From Thermasporomyces sp036564245 (lineage in GTDB: Bacteria; Actinomycetota; Actinomycetes; Propionibacteriales; Actinopolymorphaceae): DNA of 64,000 nt. Position 1 is the stretch's first letter, and every line of letters starts with the position of its first letter. The notes below the pieces were generated by a model that had not been told where the DNA came from, made no database searches, and was given only the letters and a program-made list of their open reading frames with translations. This document shows, one piece after another, positions 27,767 through 37,400 of the stretch. Both the position numbers and the translations under genes were made by a program. The stretch is from NCBI GenBank assembly GCA_036564245.1, contig DATCKU010000092.1, positions 1 to 64,000 of the forward strand. The letters are read 5' to 3'.

Positions 27767-28042
27767 GTCGTACTCCTCTTCAAGTACCGGGAACGTTGTC
27801 GTAGGGCCAGCCCCCGTCAGCCTTGGCTCGTGGATCGGCTGCATGTGCGTGCCAACCGCGTTCGCTTCACCACTCGTTCGCGGGCGCGTGTCAACGCTGG
27901 CGATTCGAGTGGCATATAGCGGCCATGCGGGGCCTTGGCCCGTTCTTGCACGGGACGGGATCGCCGTCGCTGACCATGTGCGTCGACGAGGCCTCGGGTG
28001 CATTGCAACCCGGCCGATGCCAGAGAGTCGCAGTTCGATGAA

Positions 28043-28066
28043 ATCTATACGAGATACGAGATAGAT
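28043..28066. promoter_or_regulatory. Inverted repeat in the fucoside control region
   Basis: ATCTAT (28043-28048) mirrors ATAGAT (28061-28066), enclosing a tandem ACGAGAT repeat. Possible operator; regulator binding is inferred. Confidence 0.35.
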
Positions 28067-28328
28067 GTAGAGTCTAGGCTCGTGGCCAAAATCGGTCGCG
28101 GATCGAGTTCGGCAGGATGCCGATGCATGGACGTACGCGCATGCACGACGTCAGACAAGAGTCGGAGCGCTGTGTGACTACTCGACTACCCAGAGGCGTA
28201 TCGGACGCATAACGGCAAAGCTGAGCACGGCCATCGCCGTGGTCAGCGCTGCTTCAATGGCTCCTTGACGTGGCGCTGACCTGATCAGCGAGTCACTCGG
28301 CGGACGTACCGGCTGAAAGTTGCGACTA

Positions 28329-28341
28329 ATATAGCCTATAT
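28329..28341. promoter_or_regulatory. Palindrome before the GntR gene
   Basis: ATATAG-C-CTATAT (28329-28341), a perfect 6-bp palindrome about 50 bases before the GntR start in an A+T-rich pocket. Candidate autoregulatory operator or -10 region. Confidence 0.45.
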
Positions 28342-28390
28342 ATTTAGGCGTCCTTGTTCTTGAGGAGCATCGGCTTCAAGGTGGTGGCAT

Positions 28391-29074
28391 GTGTCGTCTG
28401 ATCCGCTTCCGCTTGAACGGCTTGCACCGCGTCGGGTACTCGTCGACGAAGTAGTCGCTGCGATCCGCAACCTGTTGATGGATCAGACCATCAAGCCTGG
28501 TCAGAGCTTGATCATCGGGCGGCTTGCCGAGGCACTCGGGGTCTCACATACTCCGGTCCGCGAGGCGCTCGCCAGTCTCGAATCAGAAGGGCTCGTCGTC
28601 AAGCGGCCCCAACGCGGATACTTCGCCACCGAATTGCTTACCAACGACGAGATGATTGAGCTCTTCGAGCTACGCCTTCTCCTCGAGCCCTGGGCTGCCG
28701 CACAAGTCGCCGCAGCGACTCGTCACATCGACGTCAGTGGACTACGGGCCGAACTCGAGAACTTCACCAGGGCCCTCCGGTCCGGGCCGGAGCCTCCCTA
28801 CCGGCTGCTCTGCGACCACGACATTCGCTTCCATGGCCTGCTGATGGAACTGTGCGGAAACCGACAGGTGGCGCAAGCCTTCGCCCGCACCCACTGCCAC
28901 CTACATCTCCTCCGGGTCCAAAGCCGTGCCTCGAAAGCGGACGTCACCATTGCCGAACATGAAGAAATCGTGACCGCGATCGAACGCCGTGACGTCGACG
29001 GTGCGGCCGAGGCGATGCGCACCCACCTCACTGAGTCCTGCAAACGGGCGATCACCCTCCGAGACCAGGTATAG
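28391..29074 (+). CDS. GntR-family regulator (FadR/FCD subfamily)
   Basis: 227 residues, GTG start preceded by AAGGTGG. Winged helix at about 20-75 with the recognition helix in LAEALGVSHTPVREALASL. The FCD effector domain follows (EMIELFELRLLLEPWAAAQV), with probable metal ligands D144, H148, H190 and H212. Divergent from the LplABC-fucosidase operon and therefore its likely repressor. FCD regulators usually respond to carboxylates or sugar acids; the ligand is not known. Confidence 0.9.
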   Translation: MSSDPLPLERLAPRRVLVDEVVAAIRNLLMDQTIKPGQSLIIGRLAEALGVSHTPVREALASLESEGLVVKRPQRGYFATELLTNDEMIELFELRLLLEPWAAAQVAAATRHIDVSGLRAELENFTRALRSGPEPPYRLLCDHDIRFHGLLMELCGNRQVAQAFARTHCHLHLLRVQSRASKADVTIAEHEEIVTAIERRDVDGAAEAMRTHLTESCKRAITLRDQV

Positions 29075-29167
29075 ACGGAGACCCGACAGAACCTTTGCCC
29101 GCACCACCCGACTCGTCGCGGAGTCGACAGTTGGGGTGCGGACCAGCTGGGGCGCTGCCGCGCTCGC

Positions 29168-29782
29168 TCAGCCGGTCGGTCGTTGGCCCCGGCGCCACAG
29201 CCACCAGGCGCCCGTCGCGAGAACGCCGATCCCGGCGGCGGTGCTGAGCCCGACGACGAGCCAACGTTGCTCGCCCTCGGGCGTTGACGCCGGGTCAGTC
29301 GCTCGCACTGCCGCGAGCGCCCGGCGAATCTCAGGTGTCACCGGACCGGTGCCGTTGCAGCGGTGTGCGACGAGCTGTCCCTGCTCGACGGTGAGGTCGG
29401 GATCGTTCGCGGTGGCGTACACGACGAACGGCCCCGAGTCCTGAAAGTCGAGACCGCAGGCCGTCGTCTGGACGTGGGAGACAACCTCCTGCCGCTGTCG
29501 CACCTTGCCCTTGTAGACCTTGGCCACTTCGAAGGTCCATACCGCTGTGTCGACCCCCGTCGGAATGATCCAGGGGAAGGAACGGTCGACTTTCCGTCCC
29601 ACGACGCGTCCGACGAAGACGGCGTCCGCGTGCTCGAATGCCTTCTGCGCGGTCGGAGTTCCGCAGTCGCACGCGCAGGCCGTGCCGGGCGCTGCCACGA
29701 GGATGCCGGCGGCACATAGCGGGATGAGAAGAAGAGTTGTCACGGACCGAACGACCCGCTGGAGTCTGCGCCAACGGCTCAT
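29168..29782 (-). CDS. Secreted TIMP/netrin-like (NTR) protein with C-terminal membrane anchor, copy 1
   Basis: 204 residues. Start 29782 has GGAGGT eight bases upstream. An N-terminal signal peptide (TLLLIPLCAAGILVAAPG) ends at a Cys-x-Cys start (ACACDCGTPTAQKAFEHADAV) followed by FVGRVVGRKV, VWTFEVAKVYKGKVRQRQEV and two more Cys (ACGLDF, HRCNGTG). This is the layout of bacterial TIMP/NTR-like domains. A C-terminal span (LVVGLSTAAGIGVLATGAW) with a basic tail anchors it. No metalloprotease is adjacent, so inhibitor function is inference only. The adjacent gene is a clear paralogue. Confidence 0.8.
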   Translation of the reverse strand: MSRWRRLQRVVRSVTTLLLIPLCAAGILVAAPGTACACDCGTPTAQKAFEHADAVFVGRVVGRKVDRSFPWIIPTGVDTAVWTFEVAKVYKGKVRQRQEVVSHVQTTACGLDFQDSGPFVVYATANDPDLTVEQGQLVAHRCNGTGPVTPEIRRALAAVRATDPASTPEGEQRWLVVGLSTAAGIGVLATGAWWLWRRGQRPTG

Positions 29783-30001
29783 GCACGCAACCTCCACGTT
29801 CTACGAAGCTTCCGAGCCCTTGCGTCCCACACGACGCCCGAAATCTCTCCGACGGTTGCCGCCGATTCGGGTCAGATTGGTACGAACAGAACAGCCGCTG
29901 CTTGTCGGCGCCTCAACACCGCGGGCCATGAGAGCGGTCGACGTTGGTGGGGCCATCGGTGGCCAATGGCCTGGCGCTCCCGAGGCGCTGCAGGGGTCTC
30001 G

Positions 30002-30622
30002 TCAGCCGGCCGGTCGTCGGCGTCGGCGCCACAACCAAAAGGCGCCAGCCGCGAGCACAGCGACCCCGGCGGCGATGCCGAGCCCGACGACTGGCCAACC
30101 TTGCCCGCGCCCCTCAGGTGTTGGGATCGGGTCGGTCGCCGGCACCCGATCAAGCATCCGCCGGACCTCAGCTGTCACCGGGCCAGTGCCGTTGCAGAGG
30201 TGGGCGGCAAGCTGCCCCTCGCCAGGGGCCGGCATGTAGTCGACCGCGTCGTGGGTGGCGTACACCGCGAACGGCCCCGAGCCTTGCAGCTCCAATCCGC
30301 AGGAGGCGCCGAATGCCGGGGTAACCACCTCCTGGCGCTGCCGCACCTCGCCCTTGTAGACCTTGGTCACCTCGAAAGTCCACACGGCCGGGTCGTTGCT
30401 CGACGAGAACGGCCAGGTGGACCGCTCGACGTCTCGCCCCACGACGCGTCCGATGAAGACGGCGTCCGCGTGCTCGAACGCCTGCCTGGCCGTGAGGCCC
30501 GCGCAGCTGCACGCGCACGCCATGCCAGGCGCTGCCACGAGGACACCAGCGGCGCACAGCGGGATGAGGAGGACTGTTGTCACGCGCCGAGCGATGAGCT
30601 CCAGCCTGCGCCACCGGTTCAT
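30002..30622 (-). CDS. Secreted TIMP/netrin-like (NTR) protein with C-terminal membrane anchor, copy 2
   Basis: 206 residues, ATG preceded by GGGAGGTG. Same architecture as copy 1: signal peptide (TVLLIPLCAAGVLVAAPG), ACACSCAGLTARQAFEHADAV, FIGRVVGRDV, VWTFEVTKVYKGEVRQRQEV, C-terminal span (VVGLGIAAGVAVLAAGAFWLW) and Arg-rich tail. The copies differ most in the loop after GRDV (polar, Ser-rich here) and around the third Cys, which suggests divergence of a surface loop. Function unknown. Confidence 0.8.
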   Translation of the reverse strand: MNRWRRLELIARRVTTVLLIPLCAAGVLVAAPGMACACSCAGLTARQAFEHADAVFIGRVVGRDVERSTWPFSSSNDPAVWTFEVTKVYKGEVRQRQEVVTPAFGASCGLELQGSGPFAVYATHDAVDYMPAPGEGQLAAHLCNGTGPVTAEVRRMLDRVPATDPIPTPEGRGQGWPVVGLGIAAGVAVLAAGAFWLWRRRRRPAG

Positions 30623-30794
30623 GACACCTCCCAGGCCCTGCGAAGCACCCAGCCCTTGTGCTCCACACGACGCCCAGGCCCTTCTCGTTGGTTGCCGTGA
30701 ACTTTGGGTTAGACCCGACCTCGCACGCGTACTGGTGCCCGCGGGATCGACGTGCGGGCAGCGCTAGCCGATGAGGTTGCCCGGTGCCCTTGTG

Positions 30795-31793
30795 TCAGGT
30801 CTCGAGGTCGACGTGGAGCGGGATGGCATCGGGGGCGTGGTCGCTGATGCGCAGGTAGCGGACGGCGTGTCGGATTCTGCCGTGGTTTTCTGCGACGTCG
30901 GCTTGGACGTCGACGACTGTGGCCGGTTGCACCTTGACGTACGAGGTGGGTGTGGCCCGCCACGTGGTGGCGATCTGGTCCGGCCACGGATGGTCGGATC
31001 CGGCAGGCATCAGATGCCAGGCGATTTCGTCGGCTTGGCGTGGGGTGAGTCTGCTGGTACGGCCGATGTAGCGGAGCTTCCCGGATGGCTCGTACCGGCC
31101 AAGCAGCAGCGCTTCGGGCTGGGCGAGGCTGCCGGTGACCCCGCCGACCACGGCGGAGATGACCCGGTGGACTTTCAGTTTCTGCCAGCCCCGCTGGCCT
31201 GGCAGGTACGGGCTGTCGGCTGGCTTGATCACCAGCCCTTCGACGCCCACGGCGGCCAGGTCGTCGAACCAGCTCCTGGCGACGTCCGGGTCGTCGGTGT
31301 GCAGACCGAGCGCCAGATGCGACCCCGGTCGAGCCCGCGCCATCAGCTGTTCCAGCTCACGCCTGCGTACCCGCAGCGGCTTGCTGCGCAGATCACCGGC
31401 GGTCTTGGACTCCAGCAGATCGAACAGCACCAGGTGACACGGATGCGTGACCGCCAGCTCCGCGGCCTGCCGCCGCTGTGCGTATCGATATTGCAGGGCC
31501 GGGAAGTCGAGCCTGTCGTGCGCCCATCGGATGATCTCCCCGTCGACACATGTGCCCGGTGGCAGGCCCGCGAACAACGCGCCGGCAAGCTCCGGGAATA
31601 CGTGGTCGAGCCGGGTGCCGCGGCGGGACCAGATGCGCACCTCGCCGTTGTCCAGCACCGCCGAGATCGCACGGTAACCATCCCACTTCGGCTCGAACCG
31701 CAGCCCACCCGTCTGAGCCGGGAAGCGGTGGACCGTCTTGGCCAGCATCGGTTCGATCGGCCCCCGTATCCGCACACCGGCACCCCTACCCAC
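30795..31793 (-). CDS. ATP-dependent DNA ligase (LigC/LigD-ligase type)
   Basis: 332 residues, GTG start (31793; an alternative GTG lies at 31775). Ligase motifs: I EPKWDGYR with the adenylated Lys at about 36, Ia SRRGTRLD, III CVDGEIIRW, IV GVEGLVIKP and V WQKLKVH. A C-terminal OB domain (GYEPSGKLRYIGRTS-like) completes the fold. No polymerase or nuclease domain is fused and no Ku gene is adjacent, so it is a stand-alone backup ligase of the actinobacterial type used in repair. Confidence 0.92.
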   Translation of the reverse strand: MGRGAGVRIRGPIEPMLAKTVHRFPAQTGGLRFEPKWDGYRAISAVLDNGEVRIWSRRGTRLDHVFPELAGALFAGLPPGTCVDGEIIRWAHDRLDFPALQYRYAQRRQAAELAVTHPCHLVLFDLLESKTAGDLRSKPLRVRRRELEQLMARARPGSHLALGLHTDDPDVARSWFDDLAAVGVEGLVIKPADSPYLPGQRGWQKLKVHRVISAVVGGVTGSLAQPEALLLGRYEPSGKLRYIGRTSRLTPRQADEIAWHLMPAGSDHPWPDQIATTWRATPTSYVKVQPATVVDVQADVAENHGRIRHAVRYLRISDHAPDAIPLHVDLET

Positions 31794-31988
31794 CTCGCCC
31801 CTGAGGCCCTTCCGCCGTGTGCGCCCCCGGTACAGTCCGGCTCGCGACTGGTCAGGCCGCTGTCGAGCATGTCCGACAGATCACGGGCCATGAGCGATCG
31901 GCTCGTCGTACGCACCGGGCGGTGTCCCAGCCGACTGGTACAGTCCCCGGCCGCTAGGGGCTCAACGACACCGTCGGGGAGGAAGCTG

Positions 31989-32361
31989 GTGGCCTCGCAG
32001 TTGCACGCCTACATAGACGCCTGGCGCCGCCATGACGTGCCGGGGTGCTGTCCACGCTGACCGACGACTGTGTGGTGATCGAGTCGTACGGGCCGGTCTA
32101 TCGCGGCCGGGAACGGGTCGAGCAGTGGATGCACGCGTGGTCCGCCACCGGTGGATCGGTCGACGGCTGGGAATCACGTCGCACAGCGAGGCGGGGGAGG
32201 TCATGGTAGCCGAATGGCACTTCAGCTGTACGTGGCAAGGGAAGGGGTCGACATTCGAGGGAGCCACGATCGCGAGGCTCCGTGAAGACAAGATCGCGTA
32301 TCTGCGCGAGTACGCGACGACGGCTCCGCTGTACGACTGGACGGGTCAATGGCGCGACTGA
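31989..32361 (+). pseudogene. SnoaL/NTF2-like protein gene with two frameshifts
   Basis: GGAGG stands six bases before GTG 31989, then the frame reads ASQLHAYIDAWRRHDVPG. A one-base loss near 32042 shifts it to LSTLTDDCVVIESYGPVYRG and RERVEQWMHAWSATGG. A second loss near 32172 shifts back to ITSHSEAGEVMVAEWHF and LREYATTAPLYDWTGQW. Rejoined, the pieces make a normal NTF2-like protein of about 125 residues, with no other defect. Either a recent pseudogene or two sequence errors. Confidence 0.8.
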
Positions 32362-32380
32362 CTTGAACGGCACGGTGATC

Positions 32381-34219
32381 TCACTCGCTGGCAAGGCGGT
32401 AGGTCGACGTACCAGCGGCTAGGTCCGTGGCGAGCTCGAGGAAACGCCGACGATGTCTGCGCACAGCCCGCACCTCGCCATCGCCGCTGACCACCCGGTA
32501 GGTGGGGCCGGCATTCAGCCCCGGGACGCAGAGGAGAATCGAGGCACGATCGACAGGCTGGGGCGTGCAGGCGGTCACGACCAGACTGTCATCGGATCTG
32601 GCAACGACGATGCGAACGTGTCGACGCTTGCGCTCCCAGGCGTTGATCTCAGCGCTCGTCCACCACGGCATTCCCCGACGCCGACCTTCCGCCACCGTCT
32701 CCAGGACGGCGTTGCGTACCTCCTCATGAGCGACGATGTTGCGGCCGTGGAACAGGAAGTGCGCGACTCCGTGGTGCTCGAGCGCCTGGTCGAGGAAGAC
32801 GGCGCGGTTGTCGATGACGTTGGTGAGCCAGAGGTCTTGGGTCTGCATGGGTAACGAGAGCACGCCAATCAGGCGGTTCCCATGGGCTCGATCCGACATG
32901 GGGAACGTGACGTGGCAGGTGCCGAAGGGAAAGCCGACGTTGCCCTGTTTGCTCGGTCCGCGCGACTGGTCGATCTGGATGCCCAGCCGTTCACACCACA
33001 GGTAGAACTCCGCCCAGCCCTCCCAGCGGGTGTAGTGGTTCTTGTTGGAGACGATCGAGTCGGTCCCGGTGACCTGCCGGACCCACGTGAGTTGGGCGGC
33101 GAGATAGTCCTCACCCCAATAGGCCAAGTCTGACTCCGCCATGGCGTTGTAGTGCAGCGCGGGCTCGTGCCCGGCGGCGATCACGTCCTTGTAGATCTCC
33201 GCCGAGTAGCCGCCCGGGTGGAGGAAGCACCACGTCACGCGTACGTCCGCCGCCTCGAACGCATCGAGGGCAGCTCGAGCGGAGTCGTCGGTGTTGCCGT
33301 CGCTGTCGTGCGACATGTGGGCGACGGCTGGGATGCCCACGGGCCAGTAGCCAAGCCACCCAGCGGGCCGCCCTACCTTTTCCATCGTCCAAAACAACAC
33401 CGCGGCGAACACGTCTCGCCACATGTCAGCGTGCGGACGGTGGAACATCGGTGCGGGGCCGCTCGGCGGCGTTTCGTAGCGGAATGGAGTCGAGAACGCT
33501 TTGGCCGTCGGCGCAAGTCCACGGTCGCGCTCGTAGGAGAGAGCGATCCCGTCGTCGCACTTCAGGATCCCTTCGTCGACCGGCGCGGTGCCGTCCTCTG
33601 GTGGTACGCCGTCGCCGGTGACAGGCCACCCTTGGTGAATGCGGACGAGCGTCTGCCACACGTCGACGCCAAACGTCGTGACCATCCCCGCGCCTACGGC
33701 CCGGGTCGTGACGGCGGTCGCCTGACCAGCCTGCCCGCCAAGACCCCCAGGATCCCTCACCCACTCGGCTAGCGTGGCGGCATCACCACTGGGTTGCAGC
33801 GTGGTGCCACCGAACGCGCGCAATGCGACGTCCGGAGCGGGCTGCCAGGGTCCAGTGGGTGCACAAGTGACGTGACCCTCCTCCACCGTCACGTCCGCCC
33901 AGGCGCCGGCGAGCTCGGCGAGAGGGCCTGGATCGCCGCAGATGATGAGGCCGCCGCCGGACGACACCCACCGGGTAAGCGTCCGCACGTGGTCGCCCAC
34001 GAGTGCGGACACCGTGGGGAGGAGAAGAACGAGGTGCCTGGCACAGGCGCGGTCGAGCTCGGCGAAGCGGTACGTGTCGTAAGCCAAGGCCAGGTGTCCG
34101 AGGACCTCCCGGTGGTAGAGGAACCACGCCTCCTCGCCGCGGACCCATGCCTGAGGCGCTGCTGATCCATCGAGGACGACTCCGAGCGAGGCGATCGAGT
34201 CCTGGTCGCGGTAAGCCAT
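32381..34219 (-). CDS. Polysaccharide deacetylase-like protein with GATase-like N-terminal domain
   Basis: 612 residues without a signal peptide. Residues about 1-230 resemble the GATase1-like/trimerisation fold of glycosidase-associated proteins (HLVLLLPTVSALVGDHVRTL, SSGGGLIICGDPGPLAELAG). From about 320 a NodB-type deacetylase fold appears: VAHMSHDSDGNTDDSARA holds the Asp motif, GHEPALHYNAM the His motif, and SIVSNKNHYTRWEGW follows. Start 34219 is chosen for AGGGG eight bases upstream and because the longer frame adds Arg-rich sequence. It is divergent from the heparinase-like gene, across a shared operator-like repeat. Substrate unknown. Confidence 0.75.
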   Translation of the reverse strand: MAYRDQDSIASLGVVLDGSAAPQAWVRGEEAWFLYHREVLGHLALAYDTYRFAELDRACARHLVLLLPTVSALVGDHVRTLTRWVSSGGGLIICGDPGPLAELAGAWADVTVEEGHVTCAPTGPWQPAPDVALRAFGGTTLQPSGDAATLAEWVRDPGGLGGQAGQATAVTTRAVGAGMVTTFGVDVWQTLVRIHQGWPVTGDGVPPEDGTAPVDEGILKCDDGIALSYERDRGLAPTAKAFSTPFRYETPPSGPAPMFHRPHADMWRDVFAAVLFWTMEKVGRPAGWLGYWPVGIPAVAHMSHDSDGNTDDSARAALDAFEAADVRVTWCFLHPGGYSAEIYKDVIAAGHEPALHYNAMAESDLAYWGEDYLAAQLTWVRQVTGTDSIVSNKNHYTRWEGWAEFYLWCERLGIQIDQSRGPSKQGNVGFPFGTCHVTFPMSDRAHGNRLIGVLSLPMQTQDLWLTNVIDNRAVFLDQALEHHGVAHFLFHGRNIVAHEEVRNAVLETVAEGRRRGMPWWTSAEINAWERKRRHVRIVVARSDDSLVVTACTPQPVDRASILLCVPGLNAGPTYRVVSGDGEVRAVRRHRRRFLELATDLAAGTSTYRLASE

Positions 34220-34274
34220 GTGTTCGACCCCTGTTGCTATGCGGTGGGCGCCGATCGGAACTTGAACGCCACTG

Positions 34275-34406
34275 TAGAAAGGCTTTGCAGGACGCGCCAA
34301 CCACTGTCCACGACCTCTCGCGGCCAATGTTCCAATCAGTACGACGGAGCATCGGCGTTGTCCGGAGCCGGTCATTGACAGCTTCGAGATAGAAAGGCTT
34401 TTCTAT
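34275..34406. promoter_or_regulatory. Operator-like repeats in the divergent polysaccharide-locus promoter region
   Basis: The 12-mer TAGAAAGGCTTT occurs twice, at 34275-34286 and 34390-34401. The second copy is part of the near-palindrome ATAGAAA-GGCT-TTTCTAT (34389-34406). LacI-type operators often have such GAAA...TTTC arms, and a LacI regulator is encoded at 41298. Confidence 0.55.
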
Positions 34407-34470
34407 AGGCGGCCACAACGACGAGCTTCGCGAAGTGGAGCGGTCACTCCTCAGAAGGGCTGAGACGGTG

Positions 34471-37400
34471 ATGCGAGGACGCGGGACAGACGCCAGGTGG
34501 AGGAGCGGTCGTCCTTTCGGACCGCAAGGGCCCAGTAGGCGCACGGTGCTGGGCGGAGGGCTCGCTGTCGGTGCCGCGTTAGCGCCGTTCCTGCGAGCGC
34601 CGGCCACGTTTCTGGCACTCAGGGAGGATACCCGGTCGGCGAACATGGAAAGTCTGATCACGACGGCGACGTCTGCGACACAGCCTGTCAAGCAGGCGAG
34701 CACCTACTACACGCCCGAACGAATCGCCGCGGCGCGACGCAACATCGAGAACTTCTCGTGGGCGCGGCAGATCCGTGACCGAGCGGTCAGCTACGCCGAT
34801 CGGATCGTGGACCAGGGCGACGAATGGTTGTGGTCGCTCGTCACGAGCCAAGGACTACCACGAAGCATCAACGTCAACTACGAGCTCGGATCGCCCGTGA
34901 CGGGACGGGACGTCTATCAGCTCGGCTTCTACCCGTTCCGGATCGACCAGTGGAACATGCCCTGGAAGATCGTCGATCCGCTCGCCGAGCAGCGAGGTCT
35001 GCCCTACATCTTCCCGACCAACGACTTCGCCGCCTTCTATCGCAGCGCTCTGGATGAGCACGGCAACTTCGACCGTGAGCGTGGGGACCGCTCGCTCCTC
35101 GTCAACGAGCTCTATCCGGAGATGGGTCCCGACTGGGGAGTCGACGACGGCTTCGGCTACATCGACCCCGATGGTAACCGGTGGACGTTCATCGCCTACT
35201 ACAACCACTACGGACTCTGGTGGACCGGCGTGTCAAGCATCGGGGCCATCGCGCAGATCTACAACAGCCTGCTGACGCTGCGCGACTCCTTCGTGTATAC
35301 CGGCGATCTGCGGTACGCCCACGCGGGCGTCATCCTTCTCGACCGAATCGCTGACGTCTACCCGGACATGAACACCGGGGCGTACCCGTACCCGGACTTC
35401 CGCAACAACGACCCCTACACCAACAAGGGCAAGGTACTTGGCTCGATCTGGGAAACCGGTCTGGCGCAGCACCTGGTGAGTGCCTATGACGCCTTCTTTC
35501 CCGCACTCGCCGACGGCGACGCGGCGAACGTCGTGCCATTCCTGTCGGCGAAAGCCGAGCAGTACGCCCTGTCGCCGAAGAACACGGTCGAGGACATTCG
35601 TCTCAACATCGAGAACGGCATCCTGCGCCAGATCTACCCCGCGGTGCGCAATGCTCAGATCTACGGAAACTTCGGCACCCACCAGGCCGCGCTCGCCCTC
35701 GCCGGTATCGTCCTCGACGAGCCCGACGAGGCCAAGGAGTGGTTCGACTTCGTGTTCCAGTCCGGCGGCATCGTGAGCGAGCCGGACTGGCACGTCACGG
35801 GCGGCAACGTCTACGCGACACTAGTCGACATCGTCGACCGGGATGGCTGGGGCAACGAGGCGTCACCGTTCTACAGCAATATCTGGTTCGACAACCTCAA
35901 GATCGTCGCCGACGTGCTCGATGGCTACACCGGCTATCCGGGCGCGGACCTCTACACCCACCCGAAGTTCCGCAAGATGTTCACGGCCGGCCCGCGGCTC
36001 GTGGCGCTCAACAGGTACATGCCGTCGATCGGCGACTCAGGAGCCTGCGGGCAGCCGGGGATCGGTCTGAACAAGACTAACTACGTCAAGGGGTTCGAGG
36101 AGTACGGCGAGCCCTTGACCGCGCAGTTGGCGTACCTCCTGAACGGCAACGAGGTGACCGGGCTCAACACCGGCATCTTCAGCGAGGACCCGGCCCGGAC
36201 GGAGCAGGCGATCCAGGAGGTCATCGATGAACACGGTCCGCTGAACCTGCCGAGTGACAACCTCACCGGCTACGGCCTCGCGTTCCTCCGGGACGGCAGC
36301 GGCGACACCCGGCGGGAGGCGTGGATCTACTACGGCCGCAGCATGGTGCCGCACGGTAGCCGGGACATCCTGAACCTCGGCCTCTATGGGTTCGGTCTCG
36401 ACCTGTCGCCTGACCACGGGTATCCGGAGGCGACCGACTATTCGAACTTCACGGTGGAATGGACGAAGAACACGGTCGCCCACAACACCGTGGTCGTCGA
36501 CGAGAAGGCCCAAAAGGGCAGATTCGATGACGTGCAGTGGGTCGGCACGCCGCACGGGTTCGCCAGCGGCGAGCGAGTCCAGCTAGCCGACATCGCCGCA
36601 CCCCAGGTGTACCCGCAGACTGACGTCTATCGGCGGGTCACCGCCATGGTCAGGGTCGATGACGAGAACTCCTACCTGGTGGATGTCTTCAGGGTGGTCG
36701 GTGGCCACGACCACGTGTACTCGTTCCACGCCGCCGAAGGACCCGCCAGTGTGAGCGGGCTCAATCTCGTCGAGCAAGACGGCGGTACCTACGCCGGCCC
36801 GGACGTCCCGATGCCGGAGCGTCTGGCGAATCCGGCTCGCTGGGAGTCGCCCGGCTTCGACTGGCTCGACCAGGTGGCCCGTGACAACGCACCAGTGGCC
36901 CCGTTCAGCATCGACTGGCAGATCGTCGACACCTGGAACGCGGTGGATCCTGACCCTGACGCGCACCTGCGGCTGACGGTCGTCGGCGACGTCGATGACG
37001 TGGCACTCGCCAACGGCTACCCGCCGCAGAACAATCCTCGGAACCCGCGCAGCCTGCGGTATGCGTTGTTGCGTCGTCGCGGCACGAACCTCGCAAGCCA
37101 GTTCGTGTCGGTCATCGAGCCGTACGTAGCAAGTCGTTTCGTGGACGCGATCGAGGCGGTTTCGGTCGTACCGCTCAAAGGCAGGCTCGCGTCGCACGAG
37201 GTCTCCGCGGTGAAGGTCAGCCTCCGCAACGGACGCGTCGATTACGTCGTGAGCTGCCTGCGCTCAGACGTGCCGGTGCGGGTCGATGGTCGCTTCATCG
37301 TCAAAGGCGGCTTCGCGGTCTGTTCGCTGCGAGACGGCGAGCCGGAATACGCGTTCACGCACAACGCGAGCATTCTCGAGCCCGTCCCAGGCCTACGGCC

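Larger units (their letters stand above)
27767..28390. other. Divergent control region of the fucoside operon
   Basis: 624 bases without a supported gene, between the binding-protein gene and the GntR gene. It contains two notable palindromes (28043-28066 and 28329-28341) and a locally A+T-rich stretch around 28322-28346. Both promoters should be here. Confidence 0.5.
29168..30715 (-). repeat. Tandem gene duplication including upstream DNA
   Basis: The two NTR-like genes (29168-29782 and 30002-30622) share most of their coding sequence and also a stretch upstream of each start (AGCCCTTG..., CACACGACGCCC near 29815-29835 and 30650-30672). The duplicated unit therefore is roughly 700 bases and includes the promoter region. 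Confidence 0.7.
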
